Shown piece by piece: positions 1 to 9,318 of a stretch of 64,000 bases of DNA. Source of the stretch: Fibrella aquatilis. Lineage in GTDB: Bacteria; Bacteroidota; Bacteroidia; Cytophagales; Spirosomataceae. The notes under the pieces are model-generated. The model made no database searches and had not been told where the DNA came from. It saw only the letters and a program-made list of their open reading frames with translations. Position 1 is the stretch's first letter. The number at the start of each line of letters is the position of its first letter. The DNA lies in assembly GCF_017353255.1 (NCBI RefSeq), contig NZ_JAFMYU010000021.1:62001-126000 (forward strand). Direction: 5' to 3'. Made by a program: the position numbers and the translations under genes.

Positions 1-1
1 C

Positions 2-655
2 GGCCCCGTGCTCGACCCGGCGTTCAAGTCGTTTGTGGGCATGCATCCTATTCCAGTGGTGCACGGCCTCACGGTGGGCGAACTGGCCCGGATGATCAAC
101 GGCGAGAAATGGCTGGCCGGGGGACTGCAATGCTCCCTCACGGTGGTGCCCGTGAAAGGCTACACCCACGCCACGCCCTACACGCTGCCCATTGCGCCTT
201 CGCCCAACCTACCCAATCGGCAGGCGGTGTTGCTGTATCCATCACTCTGCTTTTTCGAGGGCACCAACGTGAGCCTGGGTCGCGGCACCGACACCCAGTT
301 TCAGGTGATTGGCTCGCCCACCTACCCCGGTGGCCCCTACACCTTCACGCCCACCGACAAGCCCGGCGCCGTAAACCCACCCAACAAAGGCAAGCTCTGC
401 TACGGCTATAACCTCACCAAAATCGACGCGCAAAAGCTGGGGCTTTCGCTCAGCTACCTCCTCGACTTCTACCAGAAGACACCCGATAAAGAGACGTTCT
501 TCCTCAAAACAAACTTCATCGACAAGCTGGCGGGCACCGATCAGCTTCGTAAACAGATCATTGCGGGCGTCCCCGAAAAGGCCATCCGCCAGAGCTGGGA
601 ACCCGCCCTAACCCGCTACAAACAACTCCGCAAAACGTATTTGCTGTACCTTTGA
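2..655 (+). CDS. DUF1343/NamZ-type exo-beta-N-acetylmuramidase, C-terminal part
   Basis: C-terminal 217 residues of a DUF1343 (NamZ-like) protein. Characterised members release N-acetylmuramic acid from the non-reducing ends of peptidoglycan fragments, so a role in wall recycling is inferred. The frame enters from before base 1 (first codons read G-P-V-L-D-P), so the GTG at 8 is internal. Family signatures visible: HPIPVVHGLTVGEL near the edge, then GGPYTFTP and KLCYGYNL. Full members are near 400 residues, so about half is missing to the left. The TGA stop lies seven bases before the first heptamer inverted repeat. Confidence 0.8.
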   Translation, partial: GPVLDPAFKSFVGMHPIPVVHGLTVGELARMINGEKWLAGGLQCSLTVVPVKGYTHATPYTLPIAPSPNLPNRQAVLLYPSLCFFEGTNVSLGRGTDTQFQVIGSPTYPGGPYTFTPTDKPGAVNPPNKGKLCYGYNLTKIDAQKLGLSLSYLLDFYQKTPDKETFFLKTNFIDKLAGTDQLRKQIIAGVPEKAIRQSWEPALTRYKQLRKTYLLYL

Positions 656-662
656 AAAAACA

Positions 663-766
663 GTTTAAAGTCTAATGTCTACAGTTCAATGTTGAGTCGG
701 CGTATTGCTCACGCTTATGAATGGTGCGCCGACTCAACATTGAACTGTAGACATTAGACTTTAAAC
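663..766. repeat. Heptamer inverted repeat H1, perfect 40-bp arms
   Basis: Left arm 663-702 and right arm 727-766 are perfect reverse complements (40/40) around a 24-base loop. The arm reads in 7-base steps (GTTTAAA, GTCTAAT, GTCTACA, GTTCAAT, GTTGAGT), then CGGCG. It fills the gap between the NamZ stop (655) and the pheS ATG (775). No U-tract follows, so a simple terminator is not the obvious reading. Confidence 0.9.
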
Positions 767-774
767 CTCTCTTT

Positions 775-1830
775 ATGACCGAATCCATTGCCCAACTATA
801 CGCCGAAATTGAAGCGGCGACCGTAACGAATAAGGAGCAGCTAGAGCAGTATCGGCTGCGGTACCTGAGCAAAAAAGGGGCCGTGACTGAGTTGTTTGAG
901 AGCCTGAAAACCGCCGCCGCCGAAGACCGCCGTGCCCTGGGTCAGCAGCTTAACAGCCTAAAAAACCTGGCACAGGATCGGTTTCAGGCCTTTCAGGAAG
1001 CCGTAGAGGCATCGGAGCAGACGGCATCGTCGCAGCCGCCGGTTGATCTCACACTACCCGTAGTGCCCAACCTGATGGGTACGCAACACCCGTTGAGCAT
1101 TGTGCGGCAGCGCATTATCCAGATCTTCGAGCGCATTGGCTTCAACGTGGCCGACGGACCGGAAATCGAGACGGACTGGTACAACTTCGGGGCACTCAAC
1201 TTCGCCGACAATCACCCCGCCCGCGAAATGCAGGATACGTTTTTCGTGGAGAAAACAGACACCCCTTCGCAGGACGTGCTGCTGCGGACGCACACCTCCA
1301 ATGTGCAGATTCGGCTGATGGAACAGGTACGTAATTCGCCCGGTGGGTTTCGGCCTATCCGGTCAATCATGCCGGGGCGGGTGTATAGGAACGAGGCGAT
1401 TTCGGCGCGGGCGCACTGTCAGTTTCACCAGGTGGAGGGCATTTATATTGACCGGAATGTGGGCTTCAAAGATCTGAAAGACACGCTCTATCATTTCGTA
1501 AAAGAGCTGTTTACGAAAGACACTAAAATCCGGTTCCGTCCCTCTTATTTTCCCTTCACCGAACCCAGCGCCGAGATCGACATCTCGTGCCAGATTTGTG
1601 GCGGCAGTGGCTGCAACGTCTGCAAATACACGGGTTGGGTCGAGATTGCCGGCTCCGGTATGGTAGACCCTAACGTGCTGATTAACTGCGGCATAGACCC
1701 CGACGAGTTCACCGGTTTCGCCTTCGGCATGGGCATCGAACGCATCACCATGCTAAAATACCAGGTACGTGACCTGCGCCTTTATTTCGAAAACGACGTG
1801 CGCTTTTTAAGGCAGTTTGAAGGATTATAA
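775..1830 (+). CDS. pheS: Phenylalanyl-tRNA synthetase alpha subunit
   Basis: Catalytic subunit of the cytosolic (alpha-beta)2 enzyme that charges tRNA-Phe. 351 residues, the usual length. The N-terminal coiled-coil arm is seen at about residues 1-90 (charged, LSKKGAVTELF). The class II core follows: HQVEGIYID near residue 220 (motif 2 region), the CxxC-like segment CQICGGSGCNVC typical of bacterial PheS near 275, and motif 3 FAFGMGIERITML near the C-terminus. ATG 775 lies eight bases after repeat H1, so the 5' leader is repeat sequence. pheT is not in the window, so alpha and beta are not adjacent downstream. Confidence 0.97.
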   Translation: MTESIAQLYAEIEAATVTNKEQLEQYRLRYLSKKGAVTELFESLKTAAAEDRRALGQQLNSLKNLAQDRFQAFQEAVEASEQTASSQPPVDLTLPVVPNLMGTQHPLSIVRQRIIQIFERIGFNVADGPEIETDWYNFGALNFADNHPAREMQDTFFVEKTDTPSQDVLLRTHTSNVQIRLMEQVRNSPGGFRPIRSIMPGRVYRNEAISARAHCQFHQVEGIYIDRNVGFKDLKDTLYHFVKELFTKDTKIRFRPSYFPFTEPSAEIDISCQICGGSGCNVCKYTGWVEIAGSGMVDPNVLINCGIDPDEFTGFAFGMGIERITMLKYQVRDLRLYFENDVRFLRQFEGL

Positions 1831-1842
1831 ACCCCCTCTCCT

Positions 1843-2175
1843 ATGCAGACCTATTATGATCCCGCCGACCTGAAGAAGTTTGGCAAAATCGGTGAGTTCC
1901 AGAAAGAATTTGCCGACAAGTTCTTCGCCTATTACGGCGCGGTGTTCGCCGAAGGTGCCCTCACCGCCCGCGAAAAATCACTTATTGCCCTGGCCGTTTC
2001 GCATACCGTGCAATGCCCCTACTGCATTGATGCCTATACGTCAGACACCCTCGAAAAAGGCTGTTCGGAGCAGGAAATGATGGAGGCTGTCCACGTTGCC
2101 GCCGCTATCCGGGGTGGTGCCACGCTGGTGCACGGCGTGCAAATGATGAACAAAGCCAAAGAATTGAGCATGTAA
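1843..2175 (+). CDS. Carboxymuconolactone decarboxylase-like protein, arsenosugar-associated peroxidase type
   Basis: 110-residue AhpD/CMD-fold protein. The active-site pair is CPYCIDAYT, a CxxC preceded by the usual SHTVQ segment, followed by the helix EQEMMEAVHVAAAIRGGATLVHG. Proteins of this length next to arsS and arsM are annotated as arsenosugar biosynthesis-associated peroxidase-like proteins; their reaction is not established. A thiol redox role is inferred from CxxC. The start is ATG 1843, 12 bases after pheS. Its stop (2173-2175) is one base from repeat H2, which separates it from arsS. Confidence 0.85.
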   Translation: MQTYYDPADLKKFGKIGEFQKEFADKFFAYYGAVFAEGALTAREKSLIALAVSHTVQCPYCIDAYTSDTLEKGCSEQEMMEAVHVAAAIRGGATLVHGVQMMNKAKELSM

Positions 2176-2176
2176 G

Positions 2177-2289
2177 GATTTACGAATTACGATGTACGAT
2201 TTACGATGTGGGCTTGCATACGGGTTTACTCCAGTGCAAACCGAAGCGTAAGCAATAAATCGTAAATCGTAAGTCGTAAATCGTAAATC
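2177..2289. repeat. Heptamer inverted repeat H2 (GATTTAC type)
   Basis: Left arm 2177-2207 steps through GATTTAC, GAATTAC, GATGTAC, GATTTAC. Right arm 2259-2289 is its imperfect reverse complement (28 of 31 positions by eye). The loop between them contains GCGTAAGC next to the right arm, a motif shared with H11 and H14. The element spans from one base after a stop codon to five bases before the arsS ATG. Confidence 0.85.
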
Positions 2290-2294
2290 AGAAC

Positions 2295-3339
<1,045 letters not shown>

Positions 3340-3341
<2 letters not shown>

Positions 3342-3451
3342 TTTACGACTTACGATGTACGAATTACGATTTTTGCTGACGCGTCAACCTATCGTGCGTA
3401 AACTGACGCGTCAGCAATAAATCGTAATTCGTACATCGTAAGTCGTAAATC
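3340..3451. repeat. Heptamer inverted repeat H3 with GCTGACGCGTCAGC loop module
   Basis: Left arm 3340-3386 (GATTTAC, GACTTAC, GATGTAC, GAATTAC, then the loop-proximal TGCTGACGCGTCA) pairs with 3404-3451. There is a single extra base on the right. The remaining loop is 17 bases (3387-3403) and, extended into the flanks, is the reverse complement of the centre of H9. The left end overlaps the arsS TGA. Confidence 0.9.
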
Positions 3452-3480
3452 CCAACTCTCAATCCCCAATCCAACATCCC

Positions 3481-4449
3481 TTGTCCTACCTAGACGCTAC
3501 CATCGACGTATATAAGCAGGCGGCTGAAACGCCTGACGTTGGCCTGTGCTGCACCACCAACCCCGTGTGGCAACTGCCCGGCCTGAGCATGCCCAAGAAA
3601 ATGCTCGACATGAACTACGGCTGCGGTAGCACCGTGAACCCCCGCGACCTCGTTAACAGCCCTACAGTGCTGTATGTGGGCATTGGCGGTGGTATGGAAC
3701 TGCTCCAGTTCGCCTATTTCAGCCGCCGACCGGGGGCCATCATCGGCGTCGATATTGTGGACGAAATGCTGGCGGCCTGCAAGGAAAACCTGCTGGAAGC
3801 CGAAGCCCAGAACGACTGGTTTCACCACGATTTCATGGACCTCCGCAAAGGCTCTGCCCTGGCGTTGCCCGTCGATGATGACAGCGTAGACGTGGCCGCG
3901 CAGAACTGTCTGTTCAATATTTTCAAGGCTGAAGACCTCAGGCAGGCCCTGGAAGAAGTGTATCGGGTGTTGAAACCACGCGGTCGGCTGGTGATGTCAG
4001 ACCCTACCTGTGAACAGCCGATGTCTGACGAACTGCGGAATGACGACCGGCTACGTGCCTTATGCCTGACGGGGTCACTACCGCTAAAGGCCTACCTCGA
4101 CATGATTGCCAGCGTGGGTTTCGGCACTATTGAAGTACGGGCCAAACGAGCCTACCGGGTGCTGTCGCCAAACCATTACGCCACCAACGAGCTGATTTAT
4201 ATCGAAAGCGTGGAAGTTTGCGCCATCAAAGATCCCATGCCCGCCGACGGTCCTTGTATCTTTACAGGGCGTACCGCTATTTATTACGGCGATAATGACC
4301 ATTTCGACGATCACAAAGGCCACGTGCTGCTGCCCAATCAACCCCTGGCTGTCTGCGACAAAACCGCCGGTGCCCTCGCCGCCCTCGGCCGCAATGATAT
4401 CTTCATCTCACCCTCAACCTACTTCTACGACGGAGGGGGGTGTTGTTGA
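3481..4449 (+). CDS. arsM: Arsenite methyltransferase ArsM (arsenosugar type)
   Basis: SAM-dependent methyltransferase that makes dimethylarsenic species for ArsS. 322 residues. The N-terminal segment TPDVGLCCTTNPVW and MNYGCGSTV supply Cys 23, 24 and 48. The SAM loop is VLYVGIGGGMEL (about 63-74), with GVDIVDEML as the acidic strand and DVAAQNCLFNIF as motif IV. The protein ends in GGGCC, typical of this subfamily. The start used is TTG 3481: no ATG lies upstream in frame before the repeat, and family members begin near YLD. CMD protein, arsS and arsM run in one direction with a repeat element in each gap after the first gene. Confidence 0.9.
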   Translation: MSYLDATIDVYKQAAETPDVGLCCTTNPVWQLPGLSMPKKMLDMNYGCGSTVNPRDLVNSPTVLYVGIGGGMELLQFAYFSRRPGAIIGVDIVDEMLAACKENLLEAEAQNDWFHHDFMDLRKGSALALPVDDDSVDVAAQNCLFNIFKAEDLRQALEEVYRVLKPRGRLVMSDPTCEQPMSDELRNDDRLRALCLTGSLPLKAYLDMIASVGFGTIEVRAKRAYRVLSPNHYATNELIYIESVEVCAIKDPMPADGPCIFTGRTAIYYGDNDHFDDHKGHVLLPNQPLAVCDKTAGALAALGRNDIFISPSTYFYDGGGCC

Positions 4450-4550
4450 TTTTGGATTTCGGATTTTGGATTGGGCTGACGCGTCAGCTACGCCGAAGTA
4501 AGCTGACGCGTCAGCCCAATCCAAAATCCGAAATCCCCAATCCAAAATCC
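4448..4550. repeat. Heptamer inverted repeat H4 (GGATTTC type), arms of unequal heptamer number
   Basis: Left arm 4448-4488 and right arm 4502-4550 pair through GGATTTT/GGATTTC/GGATTGG heptamers and a GCTGACGCGTCAGC module around a 13-base loop. The right arm has one additional heptamer. It starts inside the arsM TGA and ends one base before the xseA ATG, so it is the whole intergenic region. Confidence 0.9.
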
Positions 4551-4551
4551 C

Positions 4552-5745
4552 ATGTCTCCCATTCGTCTCTCTGACCTTGCTTATACCATTGATGCCGTGC
4601 TGGAGGAGAGCTTCGGGGGGAAAGCCATGTGGGTGGTGGCCGAAACCAGCGACATCAAAAATTACCCCGACCGGCAGTATTGCTTCATGACTCTGGTGGA
4701 GCGCGAGGGCAACCAGACTGTGGCGAAGCTGGAAGCGGCCATCTGGCGGAAAAACTACCCCATCATCCGGCAGTTCGAGGCGGCTACGCAGGTGGCTTTT
4801 GCCCGCAATATTCAGTTGCTCATGCTGGTGTCTGTCAGCTACCATGCCGTGTATGGCATGCGGCTGGAGGTGCATCAGATCGATCATGCCTACACGCTGG
4901 GCAACCTCGAACGCGAACGGCAGGCCGTACTGGATAGCCTCGTGCGCGATTATTCGCAGTTTGTCTGGCTCGATCAGGGGCAGTACATCACTAGTAACCA
5001 GATGCTCGACCGGCCCGCCGTTTGCCAGCGCATTGCCCTCATCGGCGCGCCCAACTCCGACGGCTGGCGCGACTTCAGGCAGGAGTTAGCCAACAACCCC
5101 TGGGGCTACCGCTTCCTGATCGACGACTACGCCACGCAGGTGCAGGGCGTGGGGGCCGACAAGGCCATTTGCGCGCAACTGGAGCAGATTGCAACCGGCG
5201 GCGTGCCCTACGACGTGGTTGTGATGGTGCGCGGCGGCGGCTCGCAGCTCGACTTTGGCGCGTTCGATACCCTGCGCATGGGTGTAGCGGTGGCCAGTTT
5301 TCCATACCCCATCATTGCCGGCATTGGCCACGACCGCAATGTGAGCATTACCGATATGATGTGCCACCAGAGCGTGAAAACGCCCACCAAAGCCGCCGCT
5401 TTTCTGCTCGAACACAACCGCACGTTTGAGGAAACCTGCCTGCAACTGGCCTTCCGCGTGGCCGAATCGGGCCGGGTGGCGTTGCAGGAAGCCCGCGAAG
5501 AAGTAGACCAGCTTACCGACAGGTTTCGCTACGGCACGCAACTGTACCTCCGCAACCGGCAAGTGGAACTTACCGAAAAAGCCACCACCATCCGCCACCT
5601 CGACCCGATGAACATCCTGAAACGAGGTTACGCGCTGCTCAGCCAAAATGGTAAGATCATCACCCGCGCCGCCCAATTCCAGCCCCATTTGCCCGTTGAC
5701 GCACAGTTGGTGGATGGTAATCTTGAATTAAGAATTAAGAATTAA
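4552..5745 (+). CDS. xseA: Exodeoxyribonuclease VII large subunit
   Basis: Catalytic subunit of the single-strand-specific exonuclease VII, cytosolic, working with XseB. 397 residues: N-terminal OB-fold (about 1-100, WVVAETSDIKNYP and HAVYGMRLEVHQID), nuclease core with DVVVMVRGGGSQLDFGAFDTL and IIAGIGHDRNVSITDMM (about 220-275, the conserved RGGGS and GHE/D-type signatures), then a helical C-terminal part ending LDPMNILKRGYALL. The last residues (about ELRIKN) and the TAA are written by the left arm of repeat H5. xseB follows after the repeat. Confidence 0.95.
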   Translation: MSPIRLSDLAYTIDAVLEESFGGKAMWVVAETSDIKNYPDRQYCFMTLVEREGNQTVAKLEAAIWRKNYPIIRQFEAATQVAFARNIQLLMLVSVSYHAVYGMRLEVHQIDHAYTLGNLERERQAVLDSLVRDYSQFVWLDQGQYITSNQMLDRPAVCQRIALIGAPNSDGWRDFRQELANNPWGYRFLIDDYATQVQGVGADKAICAQLEQIATGGVPYDVVVMVRGGGSQLDFGAFDTLRMGVAVASFPYPIIAGIGHDRNVSITDMMCHQSVKTPTKAAAFLLEHNRTFEETCLQLAFRVAESGRVALQEAREEVDQLTDRFRYGTQLYLRNRQVELTEKATTIRHLDPMNILKRGYALLSQNGKIITRAAQFQPHLPVDAQLVDGNLELRIKN

Positions 5746-5838
5746 GAATTATGTTACCGAGCCAAGCCCATTTTCCAGTCTTTTCATCCAGTTAAGGTTT
5801 GCCTCACGTCTGCATTCTTAATTCTTAATTTTTAATTA
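5725..5838. repeat. Heptamer inverted repeat H5 (GAATTAA type)
   Basis: Four GAATTAA-like heptamers at 5725-5752 face about three and a half on the opposite strand at 5814-5838. The loop is about 60 bases and shows no further structure that I recognise. The left arm overlaps the last codons and stop of xseA; the right arm ends five bases before the xseB ATG. Confidence 0.85.
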
Positions 5839-5843
5839 TCCTT

Positions 5844-6035
5844 ATGACTTACCAGGATGCTTATGACCAGCTTACGACGCTGGTTGATGAAATTGAAAAC
5901 GATACCGTGCCGCTAGACGAGCTGCCGGGCAAAATTCGGCTGGCCACAGAGCTGATTGCGTTTTGTCAGCAACGGTTGCGGGCCGTAGATGATGATTATC
6001 AACAAGCCGTGATTCAATTGCAGAAAAGGCAGTAG
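5844..6035 (+). CDS. xseB: Exodeoxyribonuclease VII small subunit
   Basis: 63-residue helical subunit of exonuclease VII. The fold signature is the pair of amphipathic helices YQDAYDQLTTLVDEIE and LPGKIRLATELIAFCQQRLRAVDDDYQQAV, normal for XseB in length and sequence. It is cotranscribed in principle with xseA, but the two are separated by the roughly 100-base repeat H5. The following 150 bases hold a 9-bp inverted repeat (CAATACGGC at 6119, complement at 6158) of unknown role. Confidence 0.93.
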   Translation: MTYQDAYDQLTTLVDEIENDTVPLDELPGKIRLATELIAFCQQRLRAVDDDYQQAVIQLQKRQ

Positions 6036-6188
6036 TCGAACATTAATAAATGGCTCATGGGCTGCCATTGAAAAACTGTGGTTAATTTTGACTTTCCTCT
6101 TCAAAAAGAATCACATTCCAATACGGCACAGGTAGGAGTGAAAGCGACCGTTATGCCGCCGTATTGACACCGTATCTGACTACTACTT

Positions 6189-7532
6189 ATGACATTATTT
6201 GGTGCTTTCAATGAGGTTTTGACCCCCGACGTACTGGCCAAAATTGCCTCTTACGAAGACGAACCTGCCGAAAAAACCACGAAAGCGGTAGAAGGCCTGG
6301 TCCACACCGTCTTTGGTGGCCTACTAAAACGAACCACCACCGAAATTGGCGTCAACCAGTTGTTCAGCCAGCTCCAGAAAAGCGGCTACGACGGCTCCCT
6401 CACTACCGACTTGTCGGCGGTTCTGAAAGATGCTACCCTCACACATACCGTTATCACTAACGGCAACGAGGCCATCAGTCGGCTGTTGCCGGCCATGAAA
6501 AGCTCTATCGCGGGCATGATTTCGTCATACGCCGGCATCCGCAACTCGTCGGCTATTTCGCTGTTGGGGCTTACCGCCGCCGTGGTGCTCGACGTGCTGG
6601 GGCGGCAGGTGAAAGAAAAAAAACTCACCGCCGACGGCCTGGCCGCGTCGCTGTTCGATCAGCGCGAAGCCTTTATTAACGCTGTGCCCGAAGGCCTGTT
6701 TCCGCAGTTGGTAGAGAAAGTGGGCATCCAGCAAATTGTGGCTGGCGTGGCTGCTCCCGCCCGCAGCAACGCCCCCTCGGCCAGTATCCGGCCTTCGGCC
6801 ACTCGGCCTATTCCGGCTTCGACGGTCTCGTTTGAACCCGAACCCGACAGCGGTTCCGATGGTTCGGCGGGGAAATGGCTGATTGGTTTGGCCCTGCTCA
6901 CGGCCCTGGGCGTAGGTGGCTTTTTCATCTACCAGAACAGCATTAAAAACAGCGACAATCCCAACGAAGCCTTGTCGACGGAAGTACCGGCCAATTCGAG
7001 CGACTCGGCTGCTGCCGATACCGTGGCCCGGTCGTTGGCCGTGCCTGTCGATACGAGTGCGGCCCGTCCGGTATCAGCGTCGGTTACGTCGGCCACTACC
7101 GCAACGGGCGTAGCGGTGGCCAATCCCGGCGCTACCGATGCTACCTTCAACACCGCCCTGACTACGTACCTAAACGACCCTGTTCAACCAAAAGGCCGCA
7201 TATTCGGGCTCACGGGCGTCACCTTCGCGCCCGGTTCGCTCACGATGACCCCAGCATCGCAGGGGCAGGTGAATGAGCTGATCGCCCAGTTGAAAGCCCG
7301 CCCTACCATGCAGGTGCAATTTCAGGGCTATGCCGACGATGCCCCAGTGGGTAGCGGCATAACCAACAAGGCACTATCGTTTAAGCGGGTCAACGTGCTT
7401 AAGCAGCAACTCGTTACGGCGGGCATCAACTACCTCCGCGTCGACGCCATCGGCCTGGGTACGGGCGTGAAAGTGGGCGAATTGGGCAAGCAACCCCAGC
7501 GCAAAATCAACGTCAAGATTATTTCGAAGTAA
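6189..7532 (+). CDS. DUF937 - transmembrane - OmpA-like protein
   Basis: 447-residue fusion. Residues about 1-190 resemble DUF937, a helical domain of unknown function (LFGAFNEVLTPDVLAKIAS, then GIRNSSAISLLGLTAAVVLDVLG). A single membrane helix follows after a Pro/Ser linker (KWLIGLALLTALGVGGFFIY, about 231-250). A low-complexity Ala/Ser/Thr linker leads to a C-terminal domain with OmpA-like layout (GVTFAPGSLTMTPASQGQVNELIAQLKARPTMQ, then QPQRKINVKII). The usual peptidoglycan-binding Asp/Arg pattern is only weakly visible, so binding is uncertain. The topology suggests a cytoplasmic DUF937 part and a periplasmic OmpA-like part. Confidence 0.75.
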   Translation: MTLFGAFNEVLTPDVLAKIASYEDEPAEKTTKAVEGLVHTVFGGLLKRTTTEIGVNQLFSQLQKSGYDGSLTTDLSAVLKDATLTHTVITNGNEAISRLLPAMKSSIAGMISSYAGIRNSSAISLLGLTAAVVLDVLGRQVKEKKLTADGLAASLFDQREAFINAVPEGLFPQLVEKVGIQQIVAGVAAPARSNAPSASIRPSATRPIPASTVSFEPEPDSGSDGSAGKWLIGLALLTALGVGGFFIYQNSIKNSDNPNEALSTEVPANSSDSAAADTVARSLAVPVDTSAARPVSASVTSATTATGVAVANPGATDATFNTALTTYLNDPVQPKGRIFGLTGVTFAPGSLTMTPASQGQVNELIAQLKARPTMQVQFQGYADDAPVGSGITNKALSFKRVNVLKQQLVTAGINYLRVDAIGLGTGVKVGELGKQPQRKINVKIISK

Positions 7533-7542
7533 AGAGGAGGTT

Positions 7543-7630
7543 GGATACTGGACGCTGGATATTGGACTATCTACCACAGCAGTAGCTTTGTTTTTGTCCA
7601 ATATCCAACGTCTAACGTCCAGCGTCTAAA
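7543..7630. repeat. Heptamer inverted repeat H6 (GTTGGAC/GCTGGAT type)
   Basis: GGATACT, GGACGCT, GGATATT, GGACTAT at 7543-7570 face GTCCAAT, ATCCAAC, GTCTAAC, GTCCAGC, GTCTAAA at 7596-7630. Pairing is in heptamer register but imperfect. It lies between convergent genes; the right arm contains the stop codon of the minus-strand dehydrogenase (7626-7628). Same heptamer family as H18 and H22. Confidence 0.8.
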
Positions 7631-9248
7631 AGATAAAGTTCGTGCTCAGGAATACCGATTCGTGATTTCCGACGATCTCGTTCAATATCCCTTTGTTGGC
7701 CGATGTATCTTTCGTGGCCACCGCCGACCGGATGGAGAACGAACGCAGGGCATCTTCAACCGACAATGTACCCTCAGCCGAGTCTTTACGGCCTGTAAAT
7801 GGAAACGTGTCTGGTCCGCGCTGACACTGGGCGTTGATGTTTACCCGGCTTACCAGGTTCACCAGCGGGTCGATGAGGGCAGAAATAGCCGTGGCGTCGG
7901 TTCCGAAAATACTCGCCTGCATGCCGTGATCGTCGGTGATGAGGTAATTGATAAACTCCTCTACATCGTCGTAAGCCACTACGGGTACTACCGGCCCAAA
8001 CTGCTCGTCGCGGTAGAGCTTCATTCCCTCTTTTACCGGAAACACCACCGCCGGGCGAAACAGTGATTCGCTCACCTCACTGCCACCCTCATTCATAATT
8101 TTCGCCCCGCCCGCTTCGGCATCGTGAATAATGTTGGTGAGGTAATCGGTCTTACCCGGTTCGGGCAGGGGTGTGATCTGCGCACCGTCGGCCCAGGGCA
8201 TACCCAGTTTGAGCGCGCTCACCGCTGGGCAGAATCTGGCCAGAAAAGCGTCGACGACAGAGCGGTGCGCCCAGATGATCTTGATGGCCGTGCATCGCTG
8301 CCCGTTGAACGACAGTGACCCCAGCAGGCACTCCTGCACGGCTACCTCAAGGTCGGCATCGGGCAGGATGATGGCGGCGTTTTTGGCATCGAGGCTCAGG
8401 ATAGAGCGCAGGCGGTTGAGTTTGGGGTGCTGCCGCTGCAACTCATCAGCCACTTTGCTCGAGCCAATCAGGGTTAGCACGTTCACTTTCCCCGACTGCA
8501 TCACGGGCGGAATCACGTTGGCCCCGCGCCCGTAGAGCGAATTGACTACGCCTTTCGGAAAACTGGTTCGGAACGCTTCCAGCAACGGATAATGCAGCAG
8601 CGAACCGTGTTTGGGCGTTTTGAACAGGATGGTGTTACCCATCAGAATAGCCGGAATCAACGTCGTATAGGTCTCGTTGAGCGGGTAGTTGAACGGCCCC
8701 ATCGACAAGACTACGCCTATTGGCGACCGCCTGATTTGCCCAATAATGCCCTCTTCGATCCGAAACCGTGACGAGTTGCGGTCCATGTTTTTCAGGGCGT
8801 CGATGGTGTCGTAGATGTATTTTACCGTCCGGTCAAATTCCTTGGTGGCATCGGCGCGGTTCTTACCGATCTCCCACATGATGAGGTTAATGACCAGCGT
8901 ACGTTGCCCCAACATTTTGCCAATGAACGTTTCCATGCAGGCAATGCGGTCGGCTACGGCCATTTGCGGCCACTCACCCCGCCCGTTGTCGTAGGCAGCC
9001 ACGGCGGCATCCAGCGCGGCCATAGCCTCGGTGGGTCCAAAAACGGGGTAGCTGCCTACCAGGTGTCGTTGCCAGACACCCGTGGCATCAGGCATCCCAA
9101 CGGGTGAGTACACATCGGCGGTTGTGCCCGTCCAGGGCACCATCTCGCCGTTAAGGAGATACTCGCGTTGATGGATGGGTTCAATCTGAACATCGGTGGG
9201 TACATCGGCCATAGTAGCCGGAAAAAGATTGGCAGATAAGGATGTCAT
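7626..9248 (-). CDS. gapN: NADP-dependent glyceraldehyde-3-phosphate dehydrogenase-like ALDH
   Basis: 540-residue aldehyde dehydrogenase of the non-phosphorylating GAPDH (GapN) type, which would oxidise glyceraldehyde-3-phosphate to 3-phosphoglycerate with NADP. Evidence: SMGPFNYPLNETYTTLIPA (cofactor domain), catalytic Cys 319 in SLSFNGQRCTAIK, and the GapN-like C-terminal run NINAQCQRGPDTFPFTGRKD. Oddity: the ALDH general-base segment (usually ELGGK) reads SLDAKN near residue 285, so the canonical Glu is absent there. Substrate assignment therefore rests on the C-terminal signature and is less certain. The stop lies within repeat H6. Confidence 0.8.
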   Translation of the reverse strand: MTSLSANLFPATMADVPTDVQIEPIHQREYLLNGEMVPWTGTTADVYSPVGMPDATGVWQRHLVGSYPVFGPTEAMAALDAAVAAYDNGRGEWPQMAVADRIACMETFIGKMLGQRTLVINLIMWEIGKNRADATKEFDRTVKYIYDTIDALKNMDRNSSRFRIEEGIIGQIRRSPIGVVLSMGPFNYPLNETYTTLIPAILMGNTILFKTPKHGSLLHYPLLEAFRTSFPKGVVNSLYGRGANVIPPVMQSGKVNVLTLIGSSKVADELQRQHPKLNRLRSILSLDAKNAAIILPDADLEVAVQECLLGSLSFNGQRCTAIKIIWAHRSVVDAFLARFCPAVSALKLGMPWADGAQITPLPEPGKTDYLTNIIHDAEAGGAKIMNEGGSEVSESLFRPAVVFPVKEGMKLYRDEQFGPVVPVVAYDDVEEFINYLITDDHGMQASIFGTDATAISALIDPLVNLVSRVNINAQCQRGPDTFPFTGRKDSAEGTLSVEDALRSFSIRSAVATKDTSANKGILNEIVGNHESVFLSTNFIF

Positions 9249-9318
9249 TTAGTTACTGCTAAAAGGTGAGTACGGGCCATATTCCGACCGCGATAGTCGT
9301 ATAACTACGCAGAGGCAA

